A DNA stretch of 64,000 nucleotides. Source: Symsagittifera roscoffensis. Its lineage: Eukaryota; Xenacoelomorpha; Acoela; Convolutidae. Positions 45,610-57,422 of this stretch are shown here, in pieces (position 1 is the first letter of the stretch; the number at the start of each line of letters is the position of its first letter). Location: assembly GCF_963678635.1 (NCBI RefSeq), contig NC_087068.1, positions 45,367,013 to 45,431,012 of the forward strand, given 5' to 3'. The notes beneath the pieces were generated by a model. The model searched no databases. It was not told the origin of the DNA and saw only the letters and a list, made by a program, of their open reading frames with translations. Position numbers and translations under genes: made by a program.

Positions 45610-47830
45610 CCCTTGAGCCAAGAACCCGTGCTGTAAAATGAGTTTCATGTAAGCAATTTTTGCTTTCAATAGTTAAATTTCACCTGAAATTTTTCTCAAC
45701 CTGTGATACATGACACAAAACCTTAACAAATTATTTTGAATTTTTGTAACATGATCAATAAAGGCAAGCTTAGAGTCATTTTGAAAGGTTGTTTCAATTC
45801 ATTAGTTAATCCATTTATTTTTATATCTGATTTTCTACTGCTCTTCTTAGATAGTATCATTGTTTTTGTTTTATATTCATTTAAGATCAGCTTGTTTTTT
45901 TCTGGCCAATTTGCTGATTGGTCCATTGCTTCTTGATGTCTACCAGTTAACTCACTGTTTCTAGCTGTATTTTTTTGACAGTGCTATCTGCATATAAATT
46001 AAAATTACTGTTACTGTTTTCATCTAGTTTATGAAAAGAAGCGGGCCAGATATGGAGAACTGTGGTACTCCATAATATACATTTCACATTGAGATCGTTT
46101 GGTTTTATTGGCAACGTTTTGTTGTTGGTTTCTTAAATAAATAAATTTTCCATATTCTTTTATAAAATATCCATTTTGGGATAACCATATTGAGATATCC
46201 ATACATACAAGTCTTTGAAAACAGTCTGCGTCACCTTTTTCTAGTGAAAGCATGTGGTCAAACGTACCAAAAGTTTTTTTTTAAGTTCAAGGGAATTGCA
46301 CTGTGTTTTCGTGGTCTTAGAGTTCTAATCTTGACGAGACTTTCTACTATGGTTATCAAAGCATCAGTAGAACTCTTTTCTGAACTTATTTCAAACCAGC
46401 AATTCTGTTATAATACTTTGTGAGATAATGATTCGTTCTGTTATAAGTGACCCGTTCAAAAATTTTACCTACGATTGGTAAACGAGAAGTTGGCCGGTAA
46501 TTTGATGGAATTAGAACATTGCTTTTGTTGAGAGGTCTAATTTTAAAAATTTTGAAACTGTCTGGACAGGTTTGTCCGTCCATTTTTGTAAAAATTTAGA
46601 CAAAACTGGAAGCAAAACTGGACAAATTGATTTCTAAAAATAAAGAATAAATGCATTTGTACCTAAGAGGAACTTGCAATTTTCGCGATTTTATTTGCTT
46701 TTTTCACTTTGTTTTTGTCTGCTAAGAAAACTGATACAACTTCCTTTCTGGCCGTTAATCACTTTGAATTCTTAATCTTACTCGCCAGTTTCTTTCCAAC
46801 GTTTGCAAAAAATTTGTTAAATTCATCAACAGTTAGTTTCTTCTCTACCATGTCGTCGCTTTTGGTAGCACATGATACATTGTTATACAGACGGATAAAA
46901 TCTCTGCTGTTGCTGTTTGATTACATTTGTAGTTTGTTTTGATAGAAAGCTCTTTTTCTGAGATTTTCTTAAATCGGTGTTTTCTGAAAGCTGCATTTGT
47001 CACCTCTTTATCTACCCAAGTCTTCAAGAATTTTCCAATTGTTGTTCTTTACGGTAAATATAAATCAATGATAATTTTGAGCTTTTCGTTTAAAAAAAAC
47101 AGTCATGGCATTTTTTTGGTTACTTTTTGTTTCAACAACAAGTAAGTTATTGTAAAGACTCATTGAGCCCTTTCAAAAAAAATCCAATTCAAATTTGTAC
47201 CACAGTCAGATGTTGGAAATTCAATTTTGCATGTTTGTGATGTTGGAAATTCATTTTTGTTTGTTTAAAATGACTCCTTAATGATCACTTACAGATGTTT
47301 TGAAGTTAGTTACTTTCTTACTCTGGAGAGAAAACAGATCTATACAGGTCTTACTGGTCTTTGTTTCCAGAGTTAATTGTTTTCTTTTTTGAAGGAAAAG
47401 CTTATTTCCATTTGGTATACTTATCATTTCAGAAAGTTTCTTTTTGTCTTCAAAAAAAAATATTAAAGTCACCAAGTAAACGACGCGTAGATGGTGCTAC
47501 TATAAAATCATCCAAAACAATTTGTAGTATCGGAAGTGTCTGAAACTTTGTCGCACTGCGAGAAATGTAAACTTTTGTACTAATTGTTTTATAGTTTTTC
47601 TTTTGTTATTTTGATGCTTAGTAATTGAATGTTGTTAATTCTTGTTCTTTTTGTTTTTCATATTTTGTTCCACATTTTAAGTTAAACACACGCCTCCTTC
47701 CTTACGCTTACGAGAACTTTCAATGAGAGATTAATACTCACAATGATTGAAGATTTTGAATTTCTTCTTCGACAAAAGCCAGGTTTCGGTGCAACATTTA
47801 GCGCTAGGCAATTAATTTATTCGAGATAGG
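45610..47830 (-). mobile_element. APE-type LINE remnant L3, longest 5' end
   Basis: Homologous to L1 and L2 but more diverged and longer. Beyond the point where those are cut (about 47585) it continues with earlier endonuclease sequence, including IFNHCEY and SSRKRKEGGV (the family's G-G-V segment) near 47700-47790. The 3' part encodes WPEKNKLILNEYKTKTMILS at about 45850-45910, the family's W-x-x-N-K-L-x-L-N-x-x-K-T motif. The active-site YADD is again YADS. It probably preserves the original state downstream of HYKK. Confidence 0.8.
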
Positions 47831-47879
47831 TTATATTGAAATTTGTGTCACATTGAAACTTGCGTCACCATATAAATTT

Positions 47880-49560
47880 TGCGTCAAGTTTCTCAAGTAA
47901 AAGCATGTAGTCAAACGTATCAAATGTTTTTTAAGTTCAATGGATTTGCACTGCGTCTTCGTGACCTTAAAGTTTCAATCTTGCGGGATTTTCTGTTATG
48001 GTTATCAAAACATCAATTGTACCCTTTTTTGAACTGCTTACAAGCCAGCAGTTTTGTTATAATTGATACTTTGTGAGTTATTGATTTATTCTGTTATAAA
48101 GGACCCGCTTAAAAAATTTACTTAAAATGGTAAATGAGAAGTTAGCCGGCAGTTTGATGGATTCAGAACAACGCTTTTGTTGGGGAGAAGTTTAATATTG
48201 ACATTTTTGAAACTGTCTAGGCAATTTTGTCCAGGCAATTTTTTTTGTAAAATTTTAGACTAAACTGAAAGCAAAACTGGACAAATCGTTTTCTAAAATT
48301 GATGGTTAAGTCCATTTGTACCTAAAGTAAGCTTTGTTTTCCGCAATTTTATTTGATGTTTTTTTCCTTTATGTCTAATAAGAACACTGATTTAATTTCA
48401 TCTCTGACCTTAAATCAATTTGAATTCTTAGTTTTCCTCGCCAATTTCCTTCCAACGTTTGCAGAAAAGTTGTTCAATTCATCAACAGTTATATTCTTCT
48501 CCAACATGTCATTGTTTTTGGAAGCACATAATACATTGTTGTACAGACGGAAAAAATATCTGCAGTTGCTGTTGGATTGCATTTGTAGTTTGTTTTGAGT
48601 TTCAAATTTCATAACTAATTTGGTTTGAGTTTCAAATTTTCTTCTGGCCTCTGTGATTTCAGTTTTTAGAAAACTTTCCTGACTTGATGTTTTCTGGAAG
48701 CTTAATTTGGCACCTCTTCTTTCTAAATATTGCTTTTTGCGGTCAAAATGATTCAATGTTAGTTCTAAGTTTTTCATTCCACAGAAAAAAAAAGCTCATT
48801 GCATTTTTTTGGTTATTTTTTCTTTTAAAAATAAATTAATTTTTAATTAACGAATCACTTAGCTCTTTCAAAAGAGACTTCGACTCAAGTTTGTACCACG
48901 GTCAGATGTTGGAAATTCATTTTTGCAGGTTTGTGATGTTGCGTTAAGATCACCCCATTATGATCACTTCCAGATGTTTTGAAGTTGGTTATTTTGTTTT
49001 ATTTTGGAGAGAAACCAGATCTATACAGGTTTTACAGGTCTTAGTTTTCCTGGTTGCTTGCTTTCTTTTTTGTAGGAAAAGATCGCTTCCATGTGGTATA
49101 CTTATCAGTTCAGAGAAACTTTTTGTTTTAATTAGTTTAATGAAATTAAAACCACCAGGTAAGACTGTGCTACTAAACTATCATCCAAAACAATTTGTAG
49201 TATCGAGAGTACTTGAAATTTTATCGCGCTGCAAGGAATGTAAACATGTTTTAATTGTGTTTTTTAATTTTCCATTTGTTATTTTGATGCATAAAAATTG
49301 ACTGTTGCTAATTCTTGTTTTTTTTTTCATACTTTGTTCCAATTCTTTATATAATCATACACCTCCTTCCTTACGCTTACGAGAACTTTCACTGAGAGGT
49401 TGATACTCACAATGATTGAAGATTTTGATTTTCTTCTTCGACAAAAGCCAGGTTTCCGTTCAACACTTAACGCTTTGAGATAGGCTATCTTGAAGTTTTT
49501 CTCTGTTGTTTGGAAACGATCTAATAAATTGCAAAAGTGTTTGCTCAATGATGTTCATGT
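47880..49560 (-). mobile_element. APE-type LINE remnant L4
   Basis: A second LINE of the same family in the same orientation, directly beyond L3 and clearly more diverged. It carries the endonuclease start (SKHFCNLLDRFQTTEKNFKI, then ETWLLSKKKIKIFNHCEYQ in another frame near 49440-49470) and KTCIDLVSLQNKITNFK with SGSDH near 48960-49020. The 3' palm region found in L1-L3 is missing. Frameshifts and stops throughout. Confidence 0.72.
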
Positions 49561-52500
49561 TATAGTGCTTTGCATGACTCTGTTGGTCTAAAAATCACAA
49601 ATTTGCTCAGTTGGCCTGAAACTTTCCTCTTCTACGTCCCTATGTTTTATACGCTTTTCTTGTACTAAATCAATAACCCTAAGTTTGTTGTTTCAAAAAA
49701 TTAAGTTTCACAATTTGCCGTGTTTTTGATTGCACTCTTTTACTGTAGAGACTCAATGATTTTTCATATTTATCTAAGGAGAAAAAAAATAAAATTGAAA
49801 TTTAGGTAAATAAAAAGATAAAAAAAGTTAGTTATAGTGTTAACTCCGCGTTATCACAGAGCACTCAGGTTTTATTTTCGCATAATCAGTGCATAAGCCC
49901 CTCTCTTGGCTTGAAGGTCGCATTAATACAACCAACCTGGAGCGCTCGTGTTATCACAAGCAGTTCAATTGGAACTGACAATCTTTGTTGAATCTGAGAT
50001 CAAAATTTGATTGGAATGACTCGTTTGAATAGGTTTAAGTGTTTGCTTCACTAGATTTTCAGAAGCAGCAAATCTCTAACCCTTAACAGCATCAGAAAAA
50101 GATGTTGAACCATCAGCCAACTTAAATTATCTGGGGGATCTACCAATAAGAGGGTGTTGGAACAATTTTTTGAATTTGACGTTTCATTCAGACCAAACAG
50201 AGTTTAATCATTTTACAACTAAATTTGTTTTAGTAAATATTTGTAAAAATTATTGTTCTGTAAGGAACATTTGATGTTTTTCTGTTAAAAAATATAATTC
50301 TTAGTGCCCCACTTAGAAAATTGAAAGTTTGAATAAAAAAGATCGTAAAATTACGAATTATCTACATTCTTTTAAACAGGCACGCTATGAACATCCATTT
50401 TATTATCCTGGTCCTCGAATTATTTCCTCGTTGCAAGCTTGTTTCAATTTTTATAGTTTGAGCAAAATGTCTTTTGTTAGTGGTTTACGGAAAGATTTGG
50501 AAAACTCTTTTGTATAACTTGATGTATTCAAAGCAATTTAGTTTCCAAAATATAACTTTTTTATTCAAAAAAATTAATTTGTTTTCAAACAAGAAAAAAC
50601 GAGGAATCAAATGTAATTTGGAATAATAAAAAACTTCTTGAGCGTGAATCCGAGTTGTTGAGACCAATTCATGAATGTGAGTCAGTGAGTAGCATAGATA
50701 TTGTAACAGCTAAAAGCAATCAGTTTTCAGTGTTTTTCAACTTTTTTGTACGCATGAAGATTTGAACTAAACAAACTCCTATTTTGGTACCTGAAATAAT
50801 TTTTTGTTAACTTTTTATGGTGATTCATTTTTTATCTTCATTTTTCATCTTCAAATTTTTCCTCAACATGCTCTTAAACGCATATCTATTTAAACGTAAT
50901 TTTGAGTTTATTCGAGAACTCTTGTAAAGAGCCAACGTGGATAACAACGCAATTGGAAACACTGTACGAAACTAAAAACTCCAGGAAAGCTCTACCTTGA
51001 TGAAAAAGTTTTCAGCACGCAACTTACTAAACTTCAACAGAAGCCATCAGTTACACAGGACAAAACATCGGGACAAAACCAGATGAACACACGCACCACA
51101 CCCAACACACGCATGTGTACTTTCGAACTAACAGCTAAACGATTAGACAAAAAAAACAAAGATTTGGACGCCAGGAGAAAAAAAATTGGAAAACCTATTT
51201 CAGTTATTGGTTGAGAACCACGAATCTGTATTTGATCTGAGATGCATGAAATCAAATTTCTGCAATAACTAAAAGCATAAGCAACACATTAAAATCAACC
51301 ACAACCATTGCCGAAATCAGCGGACGCGTCAGCATTCACCAACCAAAATCCAAAATCATCGACAAGAAACCCTCAACGCAATCAGCATATCCGTTAAATG
51401 TCTGAGACAGCCGCAGCCGATATCAGCAGAGCCAACTTAAGAAATCACCAGCGTCTAGGTTTTATGTTTGGCAACACCCCAACTCTGCCTTTTCATTTTA
51501 ATTTTTCACTGGAAAATGAGGCCGGCTGCAACGTGAAAGTTGAATCAATTGACTTAGAATCTAAGTGTTCACATGCAAAACTGGAAAATCCGCTTAATTA
51601 ATTAAAATCAAATAGGAAAATTAACAAAAACTTAAAAAACCTATAACGTGTAGTTGAATACATCAAAATATTCAAATTCTGCAAAAATTAAAATTGTAAT
51701 TTAGAAAAGAAAAAGTTCTAGACCGTTTTCTAAAAGTTTCGTGGAGTTTCAGACTAATTTTATTTCAATTTCCTGTCATTGATTTGTTAGCACAAAGAAG
51801 TCATCCAGATTTTCAATGTAAGCAATAACTTTGAGCGTTTTTTTGTTCTGATATGAAGCCGAAAACAAAGTTTTTTAAATAATTAATTCTCATCTGCTCA
51901 TATATTATGAATAATTAGGATTGAGCAGAATATATACTGAGTTCAGATTTTTTTTTTGAGTTTTTTAGACGCGACGAAGTCAAGGAAACAACTGATTTCG
52001 ACTATTTCGTTTCTAACCGATTTTTGAATTCGAACATTTTATGAGTTATTTTTTTTACTTTCTAAATTGTTATTGGCTTTATGTAATTTTTCCTCCAATT
52101 TTATGATATTGTAAAATGAGTTTCAAACAAAAACTAAATTTTGAGTCCGTTTTTTCAATTTGAAAAAGACTTTATTATGTCTTCAAATGCATCAAGGATA
52201 GTTTGTTGCTGTGCCAGTAATAATATGTGTTTTGGTCACACTGATTTCAGTAAAGATTTTTTAAATTATAAGCTTCAATTATAAACTTCAAAATTTAAAA
52301 AAAATCAATTTTTTTGTAGTTTTTTTTTCCTAATTCTTTTGTCTGAATGTCCAGTTTTTGTTCTAGGAAGGGCTTTTCAATAAGTGAAAAAACGGGAAAA
52401 AAAATTTAAAAAACTGCAAAATCAAATTATATAAATCAAATTTTCAAACTGGGAAAATGTTTTGTCATATTCTACTTAGCTTACACAGTGCGCATTAATT

Positions 52501-52711
52501 TGCAAATTGAAATTTTTGAACCTTGTTTATACCTGCGAAAAAAAACAATGAACAAAAATGGTCAGCTTTTAAACAGTGAGTGAAAGTTTAACATTAAGGC
52601 CGAACCAAACTGTGCACTGGATAGACGCTCAATTTTGTGTCTTTATGTTCCTGGATTCCAGAAACAACTCTTCAAACATGTTGAATTTATATCGGAACGA
52701 TCAAAGGAAAT
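49561..52711. other. AT-rich gene-free stretch
   Basis: No gene is recognised. A GC-richer patch at 51035-51440 has broken frames on both strands (for example TQDKTSGQNQMNTRTTP on the plus strand near 51055 and a 67-codon frame at 51398), possibly an old transposon protein, but no family match could be named. Confidence 0.4.
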
Positions 52712-52797
52712 GAAAGAACAAAAGCAGAACAAAGGGAGCGTCCTTGTTGCGGAATCCGCTTACATTTCCCAAAAAGCACAGTTTGCCCTCGTAATGA
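52712..52797 (+). repeat. ~85-bp dispersed repeat, copy 1
   Basis: GAACAAAGGGAGCGTCCTTG, TTGCGGAATCCGCTTACA and GCACAGTTTGCCCTCGTAATG match the reverse complement of 57618-57706. Confidence 0.75.
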
Positions 52798-55700
52798 ATT
52801 TTGTGTGAGCATTGAAATTTGAGTGACCGAAATCCCACCGCAATAGAATAGAAGAATTTAAAAAAAACACTGGTACCCAAAATTTTTATTCAAAAGAGTA
52901 ACACAAAATTTATGGGCAACATAAAAGCAAAAGACATTTTTTAAAATTGCCCAGAGTGTAAATTTTCTATGGCTTCGAGTTGAAAAAAAGAACGGCAGGT
53001 TTCAGACAAAATTAAAAATATGACGCATAACTCGACGAAAGACTTTGAAGCTATATTTGTGTTTTTTTTCTTCAATTTTTCTTGTAGTTGTTCTATCTAT
53101 CGGTATCGCAACCGGTATTGTTTTTTTCCGTTAAATTGATCAATTTTGGTCAACTATTACACGAGTTTCATCTTGTTTTTTAAAAAATCAATTAATTCGC
53201 TCATTTTACACAAATCGCGTACAGGTAAATTTTTTCCGAGAGACAACAATGGCCTAGATTTTGAGTCCAGACGGGCTGCTTTTTATGAAAACTGGAAAAC
53301 TTCTGTTTTATCGGTCTATCGTCGGCCTTAATAATTTTTCAGCTTATTTCAGCTTGATAAAGAATTACGGCTTCAGTTTTTTTGCTTCTATACAAAATTA
53401 ATTACCACAGGCTACTACTGGCGAAAACTCCAGGGGAAAGTATCAAAAATTAAAGAAGATGAGCAAAAGTAAGGCAGCCATCCGTAATGTTTATAACCAA
53501 AAAGCAAATGCACTCGAGGTTCGGTTTAATTAAGCTTTTTAATTGGTCTTATTTATAGAATAAAATTGTACCGAACCGCCATTGCAGTTTATAGGAACTA
53601 CGCAATAGATGCAAGGTGCTTTTTTAAACTGCAGGCTATGTTTTAATTACTATGTAAATTTTTACAAACCATGTTTTTTGACGACTTTCGAAGAAAGTGA
53701 GGATTAAGTTTGCTCCGGTTAATTTTTTATTCAGATAAAATTTACAAAGCTCCTTACTCCCAAGCAGAGGTGTTCGCAGAAATTTTTCTAGGAAGGAGGG
53801 CAGTTTTTTGAAAAATTTTGAATTTTTTTAAAATTTGTTTTTAATTTTAAAAAACAGGCTAAAAACAGGCCAAAATTTTGAGGTTGCAAGACAAAAATAG
53901 ATATTGTGAAGTTATTTCAAAGTGAAGCCCTTGGGGGAAAATAGGCAACTAGAATTGAGGGGGACTGCTCCTTCGTATTCGATCCCACTATGTGTACACC
54001 ACTATAGTATTCTGCCAGAGTCTGCATAGTTTTCTCGTTCTATATAATAAACGTGGCCAATTATCCCGCTCGAAAAAATTGTTCCAAAATAAATTGAGGC
54101 AAAAAGCTAATTGAGTTTATCTCTATCAATTGCATGCACGAGTCAAGTTTTAACCCTAAAAATTTGATATTATCAGCTTAATTTTAATACTTTGCAAATT
54201 TTTAATTTACCAAAAATCATTCGAGATCAACTATAGGGCACTTGGAACTTTCAGGGATTTTCCTGATACGAGCAGTTTTGTTTTCAATACCATGATTTAG
54301 CTGGAGTAGTTTTGAAATTGGCTACATGAAACATTTAGACGAAATGTATGTTTTTCTGTTATCATGGATTATGTTTCTGCTAGTTTCTGAATTAAAACAC
54401 AGTTACTAGACAATTGAGCACACAATGGAGTATGTACACCAATGCAATTTTTGAATGAATAATGCTTTGACTTTTGACAATATTTTATAATTTTTTTTGA
54501 GTTTTTTATAATTTTTTTACACCAGATAAGCAAAAGTGTTCTAATAAACTCTTTGTGTCGCTAAAAGCATTAGTAACCTAGACCGCGCATACATACTGGA
54601 GAAAGAAAGCAGTGTAATTAGTGAATTCAAAAACAGAGAAATCAAACAACTTTTATCGACATAGTTGAAGGAGATATCTACACTAGAGGACAAAAAATGC
54701 AAATTCAACTTTCTCTAGTTTCTTAAGTTCCTAATTTTAAAGACCATTTTGGACAGAATTAATTGGGAGATTTTACAAAATGCTTACACTGACCGATATC
54801 AAATGATCTGAAGTACTTTATCTTAGAGCCAATTATTGATTTGAAGGAAGCACTCACTAATCTATTCCAGCTCTTAAAGTGTCAGTTTGTACCGTTTGTC
54901 TTATATCTTTTTAACGGTAAGAGTTTATAAGAAACAACAAGATTGAAAAAGTTGTCACACAGAACAATAAAACGTTTTATATCGCATGAACAAGTTTAAT
55001 CACTCAACTCATTCATAAAAGTGTTCACGGCTACAGAAAATCTGTTACAAAAAGTGAAAATTGGCCTTTTTGTGACCGAGAGTAAACTGATGAGTGTTTC
55101 AAATTAAATTTTGAAACTTTCAGAGAGTGTAACCTCTGATCATTTGCAATGAGTCTATGATTTTTTTTTTCAAATTTCTAAGTTAAAACTGTCCAAGATG
55201 GTCCTTAAAATAAGACATTTCAGACGGTAAAAACATGAGTTTGTGTAATTTTTTCCGCTAGTCTATCGTCTTATCTTCCCCTCTAGTCTAGTGAATTACA
55301 ACTCTATTTACACTTGATTTATGAAAAAAGTCAAAACCCAAAAGCATTTCTCACTCAAAGAATACCCATTTTCCAGGCTATCAGTCAAAACTGTGCTCTT
55401 TTCTTTTCCACTTTGTTAATAGTGGTTATAAAAATCAATATTAACTAAATCAACTCAGAGTTTTTGTACTTACAGGTATTTATTCAGGTTAGAAAAATCG
55501 GAAAATTACTCATCCGAAGTAAGATTTCAATGGCTTAAAAATTAACTCTCGGTAACTGGTGTTCAGTCAAAATTGGTTTTCTGCATATGCGAAATGAAAA
55601 GATTTCGTACTCAAATATTTTCTTTAGAGAGGCTAAAAGCTTAAAACAAATTTAGTTATGTTACTTTTTTTCTCCAGTAAATCTCAGAGTTCCACATCTT

Positions 55701-57380
55701 CCATTTGCTTTTTAAATCACAATCGCGTATGAGGGATCCCACCTTTGAAAACGACTATTTCCAGCATCTGCAATAAAATTGTCTCACGGCGTCCAGTTGC
55801 TAAGCAAGTGGACAAAATTAAGCATTAATTGTAGTTCTTTAATGTTACAATGCATGTTAAGGATAATTTTAGACTTACTCCAAATTTTGAAAAAAATTTA
55901 GAAAAATTATAGCAGCTACTCTCTATGAAAGTATCAACGCTGGATTTCGAGGACTTACCAGTTTAAGTTTAATCTGGGTCTGAAAACGCCTGGGTCTGTT
56001 TTTGCTATATACAATAAGTTTCTCTGACTGCGTTCTTTATTTGACGTTGGAAAAATTTAGTTGGAAGTGCCTTCGAGTTTTGTTTTAGTCTGAAAATCTA
56101 TTATCTCGGTTTTTGCAAAATTTTCAAATTTCAAGGCTTATTATCAAGTTTTTCCTCAATTCACTTTTTGCAATTTATAGCTATTGTTTAGCCCTTTTTT
56201 AGCTTGTGTTTGCAAAGTGTAGCTTCGCCTCTGTGTTAAAGTATTGAACTGTTTTAAAGAGAGGTATATTAAGTTTGAAGATCAAGGTAACTGAAAAAAG
56301 AGTACCAGCCAATGTTCGCCATTTTGAGTCAAAATTTTCATCATTTTTACGTTTGCGTTTTCAAATCGCAATATAGACTTTTCAGGGTTCTAGATGAACA
56401 TAATCACCTGAAACATTTGACACACATTGGTTCATACAAAATCATAATCCAGTCGTTAATGCGCAAATGGGGCTCAGAAGTAACGCAGATTCCTGCAAAC
56501 ATAAAGCCCTTTGTTCGGATCCGGGTGAGGATTTTTTTTCAGACAGAAAGTTTTACGGGTGACAAAGAAAAATTCGATGGGATTTTGTTTGTCTGATTTT
56601 TTTTATCGGCTTAGTTGCCGTAGCAAGGAATTTGCCTGTGATTTTCTCCCATGAATTTTTAATCTGATTGAGCTGCTTTTCATTCACTGTTTTTTGCAAG
56701 TAATATTTGTGCCTTCTTTTTTTTATTCGAGAGAAAGCAATAATTAGCGACTTCTTGTAAACAATTTAAATTTTAATTCTTTTTGATTGCAATAATTTGA
56801 AGTCTTAATTCTTTTTTATTGCAAAATTTATAGACATGCCAGCAATACGGCGCAGAAAAATGTTTCAACTTTTGCGCTTCAGAAAAGTTTCATTTGCCTG
56901 GTTTGAAATTGTCAACTGATCTTTACGAACCATTATGTGGCTAAATGATCTTACCTATTTGTGTAACCTTTCGAAGACTTGAGAAACTATGAAACATGTT
57001 TACACTACAATTTTCACGCTGTAGTTGTGGCTCATATATTTTTGTATCGCAATTGGCGCAACGTTCAGCTTCGCCTCTGTTACGTAATAAGTACTCATTT
57101 TTTGAAAATGATTATTGTATATTAAAAAAAGCAATCAAAAATCTGTGTCATCTTTTTTTATGCATCGACTGGCTCGCATAGCTTTTAGTTCGACGCTTTT
57201 TTCGCTCATTTTTTGTCAAAAAACTATGAAAAAAATTGTTTTTCCGTCTCTTAATCAATCGGCATTTAGACAAATCATAAAAAAATTAATAACCTCAGTA
57301 AACATCCGCTCTGGTAAAAAGTTTGGACCCATTATGTACAATTGTACAATTGCGTCAAATCATTCCGAAGCCAACAACTT
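52798..57380. other. AT-rich gene-free stretch with SINE-tail modules
   Basis: No gene is recognised. Two copies of the SINE-tail module (GCAAAGTGTAGCTTCGCCTC at 56213-56232 and CGTTCAGCTTCGCCTCTGTT at 57062-57081) are present. Frames of 94 codons at 56312 and 123 codons at 57115 have no recognisable features, and the second overlaps the start of the next gene. Confidence 0.4.
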
Positions 57381-57395
57381 GTGTTTTTTTTTCAG
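57380..57395 (+). promoter_or_regulatory. 3' splice acceptor 27 nt before the membrane-protein ATG
   Basis: TGTGTTTTTTTTTCAG ends at 57395, followed by 27 nt and the ATG at 57423. It is a strong acceptor; a 5'-UTR intron or trans-splicing are both possible. Confidence 0.6.
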
Positions 57396-57422
57396 AAATA
57401 TTTGTTCAAGTAGAGGAATAAA

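Larger units (their letters stand above)
42601..47830 (+). repeat. Tandem array unit 4, mosaic
   Basis: Begins with a copy of 30131 onward (CGGAGAATTATTTAAAAAG). The two upstream blocks of unit 1 are fused into one here: the left part (to about 43240) follows the first block and the right part the second. It lacks the 361-bp insertion like unit 1, but has the exon-1 deletion of units 2 and 3. Its LINE is longer at the 5' end than in other units. Confidence 0.85.

Noticed and set aside
51398-51601. 67-codon frame starting MSETAAADISRAN
   Set aside because: The first residues look protein-like, but there is no convincing acceptor, donor or family match.
56312-56596. 94-codon plus-strand frame
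   Set aside because: No motif, low-complexity flanks, and no splice context; not separable from chance.
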